This document shows positions 26,085-34,841 of a DNA stretch of 64,000 nt, one piece after another. The translations under genes were made by a program, and so were the position numbers. How positions within the stretch are numbered: the stretch's first letter is position 1; each line of letters begins with the position of its first letter. The stretch comes from CALMBW01 sp963779645. GTDB taxonomy: Bacteria; Actinomycetota; CADDZG01; WHSQ01. Location of the stretch: NCBI GenBank assembly GCA_963779645.1, contig CAVZYX010000005.1:1674001-1738000 (forward strand), in the 5' to 3' direction. The notes under the pieces were generated by a model. The model did not search any database and was not told the DNA's origin. It worked only from the letters and a program-made list of their open reading frames with translations.

Positions 26085-27310
26085 AAGCAGAGATCGTCGG
26101 TGTGGGAACCGAGTTGCTCCTCGGGCAGATCGCCAACACGAACGCGCAGAGGATCTCTCAAGCTCTGGCCACGGTCGGCGTGGACGTTCATCATCACGTG
26201 GCCGTCGGGGACAACCACGATCGGATCGTCGCGACTCTCCGGATCGCCCTCGACCGAGCCGACGTCGTCATCGTTACAGGCGGACTGGGTCCTACGCCGG
26301 ACGACATCACGCGCGAGGCGGTGGCAGCGCTTTGTGGAGTCGACCTCATCCGGGACGGCTCTTTGGCCGAACAGGTTCGTGCGATCTTCGAGCGTCTCGG
26401 GCGCGATATGCCCGAGGCCAACCTCCGTCAGGCGGAACTTCCGGCCGGGGCGATCCCGATCCCTCCCGAGGGAACGGCTCCGGGGTTCCAGATCAGCGTC
26501 GAGGACGGAACGATCTTCGCTCTGCCGGGGGTGCCGTGGGAGATGGAGGCGATGCTCGGCAAGACTGTTCTGCCGGAACTGAGACGTCTCGCGGGCGAGG
26601 CGACCATCGTGTCGCGCGAAGTTCTAGTCATCGGACTAGGGGAGTCGCACACCCACGCCAAGATCACCGACATCGTCGAGTCGCAAACCAACCCGACGAT
26701 CGCCTATCTCGCGGGGCGGGGCCAGGTAAGGGTGCGTTTGACAGCGAAAGCTTCGACCGAATCCGCCGCTCTCGCGCTGATCTCTCCGGTCGAGGAAGAG
26801 ATCAGGCACAGGCTCGGCGATCACACGGTTCCGGGGAACAAGGGGTTGACCGAAGCATTCGGCGAGATGCTGCGTGACACCGGCATCACTGTCGCGTGCG
26901 CGGAATCGATGACAGGCGGCCTCCTGGCGGCCGAACTCTCCGATGTCGGTGGCTCGAGCGATTTTTTCAAAGGTGGGGTCGTTGTCTACTGGACGGAGTC
27001 GAAGCGCGATCTCCTTGGGGTTGAAGAGTCGATCCTCCTCGGCCCGGGTGCCGTGAGCGAAGAGGCAGTCGCTGGCATGGCAGAAGCCGTCGCCTCCAAG
27101 TTCGACACCGACCTGGGGCTCGCCACGACAGGAGTAGCCGGGCCGGGTGAGCAGGAGGGAAAGCCGGTCGGCACGATCTTCGTCGGCGCGGCATTTGGGG
27201 GCCGGACCGAGGTTCGCAAGGTTCGAGGTTACGGAGACCGCTCGAACATCCGATCCATCGCCGTAACAGCCGCGGTCGATCTGGGGCGCCGGACCATCAC
27301 CGAGTCATGA
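26081..27310 (+). CDS. cinA: CinA-family protein (probable CTG start)
   Basis: Two domains: an N-terminal MoaB/MogA-like COG1058 domain (AEIVGVGTELLLGQIANTNA, then VVIVTGGLGPTPDDITREA) and a C-terminal nicotinamide-nucleotide amidohydrolase domain (VACAESMTGGLLAAELSDV, then GVVVYWTESKRDLLGV, then ATTGVAGPGEQEGKPVGT). The first in-frame ATG/GTG/TTG is GTG 26102, which would cut into the first strand. CTG 26081 overlaps the pgsA TGA as CTGA, has AAGGAG at 26069-26074, and restores the family N-terminus (LKAEIVGVGTE), so I place the start there. The protein repairs or recycles pyridine nucleotides. About 409 residues, normal length. Confidence 0.9.
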   Translation: MKAEIVGVGTELLLGQIANTNAQRISQALATVGVDVHHHVAVGDNHDRIVATLRIALDRADVVIVTGGLGPTPDDITREAVAALCGVDLIRDGSLAEQVRAIFERLGRDMPEANLRQAELPAGAIPIPPEGTAPGFQISVEDGTIFALPGVPWEMEAMLGKTVLPELRRLAGEATIVSREVLVIGLGESHTHAKITDIVESQTNPTIAYLAGRGQVRVRLTAKASTESAALALISPVEEEIRHRLGDHTVPGNKGLTEAFGEMLRDTGITVACAESMTGGLLAAELSDVGGSSDFFKGGVVVYWTESKRDLLGVEESILLGPGAVSEEAVAGMAEAVASKFDTDLGLATTGVAGPGEQEGKPVGTIFVGAAFGGRTEVRKVRGYGDRSNIRSIAVTAAVDLGRRTITES

Positions 27311-27879
27311 CCATCGACTCGGTCCGCCTGTTCGCTGCATTCGACGTCCCGCTCGGCCATCGCGAACACCTTCAACGCGAGATCGACTATCTGAAAGCGA
27401 TCATGTCCGACGCGCGCTGGACGGACCTCGCCGGACAACACGTGACCCTCAAGTTCCTCGGCTGGATCGACCAGGCGTCCGTAGGCGAAGCGGCCGAGAT
27501 ATGCAGAGAGGTGTGCGCAGGTTTCGCCCCTTCTCAGCTGCGACTCACCGAACTTGGAGCTTTCCCCTCGATGAAGCGAGCACGCGTCCTTTGGTGTGGC
27601 ATCGAGGATGAGCCGGGAGCCGCCGCCGGTCTGGCTCGAGGTCTCGATCTCGGGATGACGGGCCTCGTCGCTCCTGAGGAACGAGCGTTCACGCCCCATC
27701 TCACCCTCGCAAGGTTCCGGGCGCCGCAACCCCTCGGCGACGAGTTCCAACAGCCCGACCTGAGCGACCTGCCGAGCTTCGAGCTCGATCACGTGGTCCT
27801 GTACCGGAGCCACCTGTCACCGAAGGGTGCTCGCTACGAGGAGATCGAGCGTTTCCCCCTAGTAAGAAGGAGCACTTAG
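27307..27879 (+). CDS. thpR: RNA 2',3'-cyclic phosphodiesterase (ThpR/LigT)
   Basis: A 190-residue 2H-phosphoesterase with its two catalytic motifs HVTLKFLG and HLTLARF. N-terminal VRLFAAFDVP and the central VLWCGIEDEP segment are typical. It opens 2',3'-cyclic phosphates on RNA ends. The ATG overlaps the end of cinA by 4 bases, a pairing seen in many bacteria. Confidence 0.93.
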   Translation: MTIDSVRLFAAFDVPLGHREHLQREIDYLKAIMSDARWTDLAGQHVTLKFLGWIDQASVGEAAEICREVCAGFAPSQLRLTELGAFPSMKRARVLWCGIEDEPGAAAGLARGLDLGMTGLVAPEERAFTPHLTLARFRAPQPLGDEFQQPDLSDLPSFELDHVVLYRSHLSPKGARYEEIERFPLVRRST

Positions 27880-27889
27880 CATCGAAGTG

Positions 27890-28441
27890 ATGGAACGCTC
27901 ACGACGGTTGGCTCTCGGCATCATGACTGTGGTTTTTCTCAGCGCCCCCGGGGCGGCTTTCGCCCATGGAGAGATGCTGAGCCAGACACCCGGTGCCGGT
28001 TCGACGGTCAAGAAACCCGTGGATCACATCCGGATCAACTTCACCGAAGCCCCCACCGAGGACGTGACCGTTGTCGTCCGAGACGAGTGTGGGACGGATC
28101 TCGTGGATGAGGTTTTTGCCCAGAACCAGACGCTGCATGTGTTCTTCGCCGATGACTCTCAACGAGGAAAGATGGACGTCCGCTACCGGGTCGTAAGCAG
28201 CGTCGACGGGCACGTGACGTCCGGCAAGTACTCCTTCCAGGTGAAGGGCGAAGCCGTTTGCGACGATCCCGTGGAACCCTCCGGGGAACCCAGTCCCGAT
28301 GATGGGGAAGCCAACGGTGGCGACGTGGCGTCCGGTACCGAAGGGTCCGTGGCTGAGGGGGCGGGCCTTCCCCTGGTGGCGTTCATCGTGGGAGGGGCGG
28401 CGCTCGGTGGGATAGTGCTGCTCGTCCGGACGCGCCTCTAG
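27890..28441 (+). CDS. CopC-domain protein with C-terminal membrane anchor
   Basis: A 183-residue exported protein. Signal peptide to about residue 25 (ends APGAAFA), giving a mature N-terminal HGE, with the His as a likely copper ligand. The CopC fold follows: SQTPGAGSTVKKPVDHIRINF, then VVVRDECGTDL, then RYRVVSSVDGHVTSGKYSFQV, where DGHVTSG holds the second His. An acidic Ser/Gly linker and a TM helix (LVAFIVGGAALGGIVLLV) end it. Probably binds copper outside the cell for resistance or delivery. Next to two envelope genes that may form one unit with it. Confidence 0.88.
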   Translation: MERSRRLALGIMTVVFLSAPGAAFAHGEMLSQTPGAGSTVKKPVDHIRINFTEAPTEDVTVVVRDECGTDLVDEVFAQNQTLHVFFADDSQRGKMDVRYRVVSSVDGHVTSGKYSFQVKGEAVCDDPVEPSGEPSPDDGEANGGDVASGTEGSVAEGAGLPLVAFIVGGAALGGIVLLVRTRL

Positions 28442-28443
28442 CG

Positions 28444-29751
28444 GTGTCGGATCTTCTGCTGGCCCACGGGGTGGGCCGCGTCTACGAGTCGCCGATCCCC
28501 TTCGCCTATTACCTGGCGGGGGCCGCGCTCACGGTTGTCGTTTCCTTCGTGATCCGCGCTGTGTCGAAGGGAGATAAGCCCCTGCCCGACCAACGGCGGG
28601 TGGCCGGTCCTCGCCTGGCGTCGATCTTATCTGGAGCACTTCGGTGGGGTTCCTTGCTGTTCCTCGTTCTCGCGATAGTTGCAGGGGTTGTAGTGCGCGA
28701 GGTGGGTTTCACTTTCACCACCCTGATGTTCTGGGTGGGGTTGATCGTAGGTGTCACCGCGTTATCGGGCCTGATCGCAGGCGCATGGGAAACGATGGAT
28801 CCGTGGGCGACACTTGACCGCCTGTATCGGATCGAGCCCGCGGGGGCCGCGAAAGCGACGGTATCTCCCCCTTGGTGGGTGGGGCCCTTGCTTCTCTACG
28901 CGCTCTTCTGGTTCGAGCTGGTCTCGGGTGTCGGATTCGACGACACGTGGATCATCTTCGTGCTGATCGCCTACTCGATCTTTTCGTTGGGGGCACGTTC
29001 GGTGCTCGGCGAGTCATGGGAGCGGGTCGATCCGCTACAGATCCTCTTCGGTTTCGCTGCCCGCCTAGCGCCATTCCGTTTGGCATCGGACGGGATCTAC
29101 CGGAAAGGGTCGCTGCGCGATCTCGACCCCGGCCAGCCGATGCCCCTGGCTCTGTATGGGTCGCTGTTCGTGCTTCTTGCCTCGACAACCCTCGACAACG
29201 TTATCGAGACCGTCGGCTGGAACGATCTCCTACGAACACTTCATCTCTCCGATGTCTCGAACCTGATCGTGGACACCGTCGCGTTAGGGCTGTTCACGCT
29301 GCCTTTCCTTCTCACTTTCCTCGGTGCGGTTGCTATGGCGCATCGTTGGATAGGACGGGATCGGGCTTTACCCGACGTCGCTCGTTCGTTCGGCTGGAGC
29401 CTCATCCCGATCGGGGTCGCTTACGTGCTAGCTCACAACGCGCCGCTACTCATCACGGGGGTACCCGAACTGATCCGATCGCTGTCCGACCCTTTCCAGC
29501 TTGATTGGAACCTTTTAGGGACCGCATCCCTGTGGCAAGGCTTCCTACCGTCACCCCGGTTCGTGTGGTTCCTTGAGATCGCGATCATCGTCGGAGGACA
29601 TATCTTGGGCGTGCTGGCCGCGCATCGGACGGCCGTGAGGCTCTCCGATAGCCACTCCGCGGCGGTCAGGAGTCAATATGCCCTTACGGTTCTCATGTCG
29701 ATCTACACGATCGCCACGCTGTGGTTGTTGGGGCAACCCCTGGTGACATGA
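28444..29751 (+). CDS. Polytopic membrane protein of unknown function
   Basis: A 435-residue protein with about 10-12 hydrophobic segments, GTG start two bases after the copC stop. It has no transporter signature I can name. Notable segments are AWETMDPWATLDRLYR, a related second LGESWERVDPLQILFGF (an internal repeat), and a Trp-rich SPPWWVGPLLLYALFWFEL. Proteins of this type are found beside copC/cupredoxin genes and are sometimes labelled fenitrothion hydrolase; I see no evidence of hydrolysis. A role in copper or envelope biology is inferred from neighbours. Confidence 0.7.
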   Translation: MSDLLLAHGVGRVYESPIPFAYYLAGAALTVVVSFVIRAVSKGDKPLPDQRRVAGPRLASILSGALRWGSLLFLVLAIVAGVVVREVGFTFTTLMFWVGLIVGVTALSGLIAGAWETMDPWATLDRLYRIEPAGAAKATVSPPWWVGPLLLYALFWFELVSGVGFDDTWIIFVLIAYSIFSLGARSVLGESWERVDPLQILFGFAARLAPFRLASDGIYRKGSLRDLDPGQPMPLALYGSLFVLLASTTLDNVIETVGWNDLLRTLHLSDVSNLIVDTVALGLFTLPFLLTFLGAVAMAHRWIGRDRALPDVARSFGWSLIPIGVAYVLAHNAPLLITGVPELIRSLSDPFQLDWNLLGTASLWQGFLPSPRFVWFLEIAIIVGGHILGVLAAHRTAVRLSDSHSAAVRSQYALTVLMSIYTIATLWLLGQPLVT

Positions 29752-29762
29752 AAGGAGAGAGC

Positions 29763-30284
29763 TTGACCTTTGCTCACACGCTTGGTGTCGGTGGCCCCGA
29801 CCTAGAGCTCCTCCTGCTCGCGGGAGGTCTGCTGGTGCTCGGCGTCATCTTCTTCTTTCAGAAAACGGTGAAGCCGTTCGTTCCAGTTGTCTTGATCGCA
29901 GCAGCGTTCGCTCTGACCGCAGGAGCCTTCGCTCTGTCTGGCGATGATCCCGGGCAAAGCTCGCGCAACACCACGGAAGCTAGGGTGACCATAACGAGTC
30001 CCACCGAAGGAGCAGTCGTACCGGCCGGCGAGCCTCTGACGGTGCAGATAGGTCTGACGGGCGGGGAGCTCATCTCTGGCTCTTCCAACGAAGACCCCAA
30101 CGCCGGTCACATCCACGTCTACTGGGACGGGCAGATCGTCTCGATGCCATCGGTTACCGATCCGGTAGTCGACGCAGAGTTAGTGACACCCGGCGAACAC
30201 GAGATCATCATCGAGTTCGTGGACGTCGACCACTATCCTTTCGATCCGTCGGTGCAGGCGAACGTCGTCATAACGGCCGAGTGA
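29763..30284 (+). CDS. Membrane-anchored protein with Ig-like/DUF4399-like external domain
   Basis: TTG 29763 is preferred because AAAGGAGAG (29751-29759) precedes it; ATG 29748, overlapping the previous stop as ATGA, is an alternative. Two hydrophobic helices (LELLLLAGGLLVLGVIFFF and VVLIAAAFALTAGAFAL) are followed by an extracellular beta domain: TITSPTEGAVVPAGEPLTVQ, then NAGHIHVYWDGQIVSMP, then EHEIIIEFVDVDHYPF. The HIH and Asp/His residues may bind metal. It ends the CopC-containing group. No specific function assigned. Confidence 0.7.
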   Translation: MTFAHTLGVGGPDLELLLLAGGLLVLGVIFFFQKTVKPFVPVVLIAAAFALTAGAFALSGDDPGQSSRNTTEARVTITSPTEGAVVPAGEPLTVQIGLTGGELISGSSNEDPNAGHIHVYWDGQIVSMPSVTDPVVDAELVTPGEHEIIIEFVDVDHYPFDPSVQANVVITAE

Positions 30285-30862
30285 CCGCCCGTTACGAGAT
30301 CACGACCGATCGTCTTCGCATAGCGCCGGTCGACGTAACGATGGTCGACGAGGTTTATGCCGCCGTTAAAGCCTCCGAGAACGAGATCGCCAGTTGGATG
30401 GCGTGGGCCTCCAACATGACCTATGAAGACGAACTGGCCTTTATCCATTCCGCCGAACGCGGGTGGGACAGCGGAACGTTGTGGGCTTTCGTGTTCTTCA
30501 CCGAAGAGCGGATCGCCGGAGGCGTCGGTCTCACCAGGCACGGCCTGCCTTATCTGGAGCGAGCCGAGATCGGGTACTGGATCGCTACCGAGCTGGCCGG
30601 GAGAGGGCTCACGACCGAAGCTGCTGCCGCGGTGACCCACTTCGGCTTCGAGGTCCTGGGGCTGCACCGCATCGAGCTCCAGGCGTCGCCGGGGAATCAC
30701 GGTAGCCACCGGGTCGCCGAGAAGGTGGGGTTCATCGAAGAGGGTCGTCATCGCGACTCGACCCGCAGTGCCCAGGGCTGGCTCGACACGATTTCGTATG
30801 GGCTGCTCGATAGCGACCCACGGCTCATCCCGGAGCCCATCAGCTTCGCCGAGCAGGGATAG
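30281..30862 (+). CDS. GNAT-family N-acetyltransferase, RimJ/RimL type
   Basis: A 193-residue acetyltransferase, GTG start overlapping the preceding stop. It opens YEITTDRLRIAPVD, the usual RimJ/L start, then shows EIGYWIATELAGRGLTTEA (motif A, acetyl-CoA pyrophosphate loop), FEVLGLHRIELQASPGN and SHRVAEKVGFIEEG. These enzymes acetylate ribosomal proteins or small amines; the substrate here is unknown. Confidence 0.9.
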   Translation: MTARYEITTDRLRIAPVDVTMVDEVYAAVKASENEIASWMAWASNMTYEDELAFIHSAERGWDSGTLWAFVFFTEERIAGGVGLTRHGLPYLERAEIGYWIATELAGRGLTTEAAAAVTHFGFEVLGLHRIELQASPGNHGSHRVAEKVGFIEEGRHRDSTRSAQGWLDTISYGLLDSDPRLIPEPISFAEQG

Positions 30863-30888
30863 GCGCATGACCGCCTAAATCTCTAGTC

Positions 30889-31413
30889 ATGAAGATCCTG
30901 ATGGCGGCCCTCGTCGCCGTACTCATGGTGGCTGGACCGGCTTCTGCCGGCGGACCGCAGCGTCTCGGCGAGGATCCCACCCTCGACGGTCCGCCTGCTC
31001 TGGACATCACCTACCTCGACGCTCAGAAGCTCGGAAAAGATCTCGAGATACGGATCGGTATCAACGGGATGCTGCCCGGCATCGGCGGCTATCCGACATT
31101 GCCGGGGATCGAATGGCTGTTCACGACTGGCAAGAGGACGTTCCTGGCCGAGGCTTATGTCGATAACACCCAAGGTGCTTATCTGCTCTTTGAGCAGGTC
31201 GGCGACACCTACGAGTTGCTGGGTGAGTTGGAAGGCACCTACGACTTCGCGAACGGATACTTGTCGGTGCTCGTCCCATTCAAAGACATCGGCGCCAAGA
31301 GAGGAACGACGATCTCGGGAGCCGGTGAGAACGATGTGGACAGCCATGTCCATCACGCGGGGACCACCTACACGGACATGATGACGACGACCGGCTCCTT
31401 CAGGGTTCGCTAG
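30889..31413 (+). CDS. Secreted protein of unknown function
   Basis: A 174-residue protein with a clean signal peptide (MKILMAALVAVLMVAGPASA). The mature part is beta-rich: ALDITYLDAQKLGKDLEIRI, then LPGIEWLFTTGKRTFLAEAY, then YLLFEQVGDTYELLGEL, and an HVHHAG motif near the end that could hold a metal. No catalytic signature is evident. A single-gene unit between the GNAT and VOC genes. Confidence 0.72.
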   Translation: MKILMAALVAVLMVAGPASAGGPQRLGEDPTLDGPPALDITYLDAQKLGKDLEIRIGINGMLPGIGGYPTLPGIEWLFTTGKRTFLAEAYVDNTQGAYLLFEQVGDTYELLGELEGTYDFANGYLSVLVPFKDIGAKRGTTISGAGENDVDSHVHHAGTTYTDMMTTTGSFRVR

Positions 31414-31447
31414 GGAATCCCGAGGCGGATCGAGCGTTTCAGTGGGT

Positions 31448-31945
31448 ATGACAGAGCCCACGATCCACCCCGACGCAGTCATCGGCCACGTCCATCTGAA
31501 AGTCTCGGACGTGAAGCGTTCCGAGGAGTGGTACCGGCGCGTGCTCGGTTTCGAGACGACTACTCGCTACGGTGCCGATGCAGTCTTCATGTCCGCCGGC
31601 GGGTACCACCACCACATCGGACTCAACTCTTGGCATAGCAAGGGAGCATCTCCCGGACCGGTCGATCAACCGGGCCTGTTCCACTTCGCGATCCTCTATC
31701 CCGACCGACGCGCGCTTGCCGAGGCACTCCATCGGGTCGTAGACAGTGGCTGGCCGATCGACGGCGCCTCTGATCACGGGGTCAGCGAGGCGATCTACCT
31801 CTCCGACCCGGACGGCAACGGCATAGAGCTTTATCGAGATCGCCCACGCGAGGAGTGGCGCCGCCTCCCCGACGGCTCGTTGGGGATGATCACCGAAGCA
31901 TTGGACTTGGTCGCTTTGCTGGAAGAGGCGAACCAGAAGACCTAG
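31448..31945 (+). CDS. VOC-superfamily (glyoxalase/extradiol dioxygenase-like) protein
   Basis: A 165-residue VOC protein with one babab unit pair: IGHVHLKVSDVKRSEEWYRR, then GLFHFAILYPDRRALAEALHRV, then SDHGVSEAIYLSDPDGNGIELY. His and Glu positions typical of the metal site (HVHL, HFAI, IELY) are present. Members include catechol dioxygenase-like enzymes and resistance proteins. Substrate unknown. ATG 31448 is chosen; GTG 31442 is also in frame. The 3' end overlaps the convergent ArsC-like gene by 4 bases. Confidence 0.87.
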   Translation: MTEPTIHPDAVIGHVHLKVSDVKRSEEWYRRVLGFETTTRYGADAVFMSAGGYHHHIGLNSWHSKGASPGPVDQPGLFHFAILYPDRRALAEALHRVVDSGWPIDGASDHGVSEAIYLSDPDGNGIELYRDRPREEWRRLPDGSLGMITEALDLVALLEEANQKT

Positions 31946-32445
31946 ACATATCGGTCTGCCATCTCCCTATCGAGTTGTGCCACGAGGTTCCTGACGCGGA
32001 TCTCGATCTGATCGCGGATCTCGTCGACAACGTCAGAAGGTTGACCCTTCGGATCGGGGAGAGCCCAATCCTCCATCGGGGTACGTAACGCCGGACACGC
32101 TTCCTCGACTTTGCACCCCATCGAAACGAGCTTGACCGCCTTGTCCGCCATCTCTTGGGTCAGCATCGTTCCCGGGATGTCTGCGATCTTGATCCCGACT
32201 TCCGCCATGGACGTCACCACCTCGGGGTGGGGATGGTCGGCAGGGGTGGTGCCGGCGGACAATCCCTGATAGCGATCTCCGGCAATGTCTTCGAGGAAGG
32301 CAGCGGCCATCCGAGACCGACCCGCGTTGTGGACGCACACGAAGAGCACCACCGGCCGGGGAGTCGTCTCACCCGACGGCCTCTGAAGATTGAGCTTGTG
32401 CCCGGCCACCCTGGCCTGTCTGTGCATCCCCTGAGTCTCTCGCAA
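31942..32445 (-). CDS. Low-molecular-weight phosphatase-type arsenate reductase
   Basis: Contains the P-loop CVHNAGRSRM (CX5R) near the N-terminus of the conserved part, then GLSAGTTPADHPHPEVV, MAEVGIKIADIP, LVSMGCKVEEACPAL with two further Cys, and DWALPDPKGQPSDVVDEIRD. These match thioredoxin- or mycothiol-coupled arsenate reductases (ArsC of the LMW-PTP fold). ATG 32445 and ATG 32427 both precede the conserved region; the true start is unclear. No ars operon partner is adjacent. Confidence 0.88.
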   Translation of the reverse strand: MRETQGMHRQARVAGHKLNLQRPSGETTPRPVVLFVCVHNAGRSRMAAAFLEDIAGDRYQGLSAGTTPADHPHPEVVTSMAEVGIKIADIPGTMLTQEMADKAVKLVSMGCKVEEACPALRTPMEDWALPDPKGQPSDVVDEIRDQIEIRVRNLVAQLDREMADRYV

Positions 32446-32548
32446 GTAGGTGACCCGAGATGAACACCTGGTCAGCGGGGTTCCCCGGGCGTAGAATCAC
32501 AAGGTGGTAACTACTCAAGGGGGATTTCCCTGGGGAAAGCCGTGGTAT

Positions 32549-32562
32549 CGAACGTACGTTCG
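32549..32562. promoter_or_regulatory. LexA box upstream of recA
   Basis: CGAACGTACGTTCG, a perfect palindrome matching the actinobacterial SOS box CGAACNNNNGTTCG, about 78 bases before the recA GTG. It matches the boxes next to lexA in this window. Confidence 0.9.
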
Positions 32563-32639
32563 GGTATGGTCTTCCGAAACCTGTCGTACCCCCTGAATAG
32601 CTTCTGGGTCTAACGAAACCCCAGACAAGGAGGCCCACG

Positions 32640-34841
32640 GTGGCAAGAACCTCGAATCCCCGAGATGCGGTAACCGACAACAAGCAGGACGACAAGGGTC
32701 GTCAGAACGCTCTCGATCTCGCCATGGCTCAGATCGAGAAGCAGCACGGCAAGGGCGCCATAATGCGCCTCGGCGAAGACGTCCGTATGGGTTACGAGGT
32801 CGTCCCCACCGGTTCGCTCGCACTGGATCTCGCGCTGGGTGTTGGGGGCCTGCCGAGGGGCCGGATCGTGGAGGTATACGGACCCGAGGGGAGCGGCAAA
32901 ACCACGGTGTCGCTTCACGTGATCGCCGAAGCTCAGAAGGGCGGGGGCCTGGTCGCGTTCATCGATGCCGAGCACGCTCTCGATCCTGCATACGCCAAAG
33001 CCGTGGGCGTCGACACCGACAGCCTGCTCGTGTCGCAACCCGACACCGGTGAGCAAGCCCTCGAGATCGCCGACACATTGGTTCGTTCCGGTGCACTGGA
33101 CGTCATCGTGGTGGACTCCGTCGCGGCCCTCGTTCCCCGGGCCGAGATCGAAGGCGAGATGGGCGACTCGCACGTCGGCCTTCAAGCTCGCCTGATGAGC
33201 CAGGCACTGCGCAAACTCGCCGGCAACGTGAACCGCTCGAAGACCATCCTCATCTTCATCAACCAATTGCGAGAAAAAATCGGAGTAATGTTCGGCTGCT
33301 TTTCTTATGGCACCCGGGTGACACTTGCTGACGGTTCGCAAGAGCGCATCGGCAAGATCGTCAACCAAAAGATGCCGGTCGAGGTGCTCTCCTACAACTT
33401 CGAAACTGGAAAGATCGAGCCGCGCAAAGTTGTGAACTGGTTCAACAACGGCAAGACCGAGAAGTTCCTTCAGTTCACTGCTCTGAAGCCGTCAAAGAAC
33501 GGCAAAGCGCAGTTTGCGGCCACCGAGAATCACCTGATCCGCACTCCCGATGGCTGGAGGGAAGCGGGTGATTTGCGGGTAGGCGACGAGGTCCTGCTGG
33601 CCAGTGAGCATCGGCTAAGCGACTTCCAGCTGGAAGTTGTCCGAGGCGGACTGATGGGTGATGGCTCTCTGTCGGCTAAGACCCGGCGGGAGAACGCTCA
33701 TCACCTCTCCGGCGTGCGGTTCCGCATGGGGCATGGCGCGAACCAAGCGCCTTACTTGGACTGGAAACTCTCCCTATTCGGGAACATCCCGTTCAGCCGC
33801 ACGGTCAACGAGAAAGGCGCTGTTTTCGCCGATCTAACTCCGATGCCCGAACTGGCAGATATGCGTCGTGAGGTTTATCAGGGTGGCAAGAAAGAACTCG
33901 GATGGGACTTCCTCAAGACCCTTACTCCTCTGTCGCTGGCGATCTGGTTCATGGACGATGGCCATCTCGACGTAAGGAATGAAACCGAAACATCGTCTCG
34001 GATTCAGATCTGTGTTCAGGCCATGACTCCGGAAACGCAGGAGAGGTTGGTTGAGTACCTGCGGGACACGTGGGACCTCGACGTGAACCTGCGTCACGTG
34101 CGTGGGAAAGCGATCATCGTCTTTAGCAAGATTGCCGCTGAAGAGTTCCAAGAGCTCATCGCCTCGTACATCCATCCTTCGATGGAGTACAAGTTGCTGC
34201 CCAAGTACCGAGGTCACTTCGATGTCCAGCCACAGATGGTCGATCTCGAGTACGACCTGGTGCCTTCTCCGATCGTCGATATCCACGAGAAGCCTCCAAC
34301 GCGACAGATGGACCGGTACGACATCGAGATAGAGGGCAATCACAACTACTTCGTTGACGGTGTGATGGTCCATAACTCACCTGAGACCACCCCTGGTGGG
34401 CGTGCGCTCAAGTTCTACTCGTCGGTCCGTCTCGACATCCGCAGGATCGATTCACTCAAGGATGGTGCCGAGATCGTCGGCTCGCGCGTGAAGGTGAAGG
34501 TCGTCAAGAACAAGGTGGCTTCTCCTTTCAAGATCGCCGAGTTCGACATCCAGTACGGACACGGGATCTCGAAAGAGGGCAGCCTGCTGGACGTAGCGAT
34601 CGATCACGGGATCGTGCGTAAGTCCGGAGCCTGGTTCATCTACGACGAAGACCAACTCGGACAAGGCCGCGAGAATGCGAAGAACTTCCTAGCGGAGAAC
34701 CCGGACATCGCGACAGAGATCGAGCTCAAGATCAAGGACAAGCTCGGCCTCCTCGGGACCGACGAGGACGACATCAAAGACCTCACGGAGGAGGTCGAGA
34801 GCCTCGTCGAGTTAGACGCCGAGTTGGACCCAGGCAAATAG
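32640..34841 (+). CDS. recA: Recombinase RecA precursor containing an intein
   Basis: A 733-residue precursor; the ligated RecA would be 373 residues. GTG 32640 follows AGGAGG. RecA features before the intein: the N-terminal helix (ALDLAMAQIEKQHGKGAIMR), Walker A GPEGSGKTT, AFIDAEHALDP, Walker B LDVIVVDSVAAL, loop L1 EIEGEMGDSHVG, and FINQLREKIGVMFG. After it: SPETTPGGRALKFYSSVRLD (loop L2 region) and the C-terminal domain with an acidic tail. The intein interrupts loop L2, so splicing is required for DNA binding. A LexA box and recX downstream place it in the SOS regulon. Confidence 0.96.
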   Translation: MARTSNPRDAVTDNKQDDKGRQNALDLAMAQIEKQHGKGAIMRLGEDVRMGYEVVPTGSLALDLALGVGGLPRGRIVEVYGPEGSGKTTVSLHVIAEAQKGGGLVAFIDAEHALDPAYAKAVGVDTDSLLVSQPDTGEQALEIADTLVRSGALDVIVVDSVAALVPRAEIEGEMGDSHVGLQARLMSQALRKLAGNVNRSKTILIFINQLREKIGVMFGCFSYGTRVTLADGSQERIGKIVNQKMPVEVLSYNFETGKIEPRKVVNWFNNGKTEKFLQFTALKPSKNGKAQFAATENHLIRTPDGWREAGDLRVGDEVLLASEHRLSDFQLEVVRGGLMGDGSLSAKTRRENAHHLSGVRFRMGHGANQAPYLDWKLSLFGNIPFSRTVNEKGAVFADLTPMPELADMRREVYQGGKKELGWDFLKTLTPLSLAIWFMDDGHLDVRNETETSSRIQICVQAMTPETQERLVEYLRDTWDLDVNLRHVRGKAIIVFSKIAAEEFQELIASYIHPSMEYKLLPKYRGHFDVQPQMVDLEYDLVPSPIVDIHEKPPTRQMDRYDIEIEGNHNYFVDGVMVHNSPETTPGGRALKFYSSVRLDIRRIDSLKDGAEIVGSRVKVKVVKNKVASPFKIAEFDIQYGHGISKEGSLLDVAIDHGIVRKSGAWFIYDEDQLGQGRENAKNFLAENPDIATEIELKIKDKLGLLGTDEDDIKDLTEEVESLVELDAELDPGK
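33297..34376 (+). mobile_element. RecA intein with LAGLIDADG homing endonuclease
   Basis: 360 residues in frame within recA. It begins with Cys (CFSYGTRVTLADGSQERIGK) directly after MFG and ends in VMVHN, followed by extein Ser, the standard class 1 Cys/His-Asn/Ser+1 set. Splicing block B is ATENHLIRTPDGW. Two LAGLIDADG-like motifs are seen: VVRGGLMGDGSL and LAIWFMDDGHLD, so the endonuclease looks intact. From memory, the insertion point and N-terminal block match the Mycobacterium leprae RecA intein class rather than that of M. tuberculosis. It should excise itself post-translationally and may home into empty recA alleles. Confidence 0.95.
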
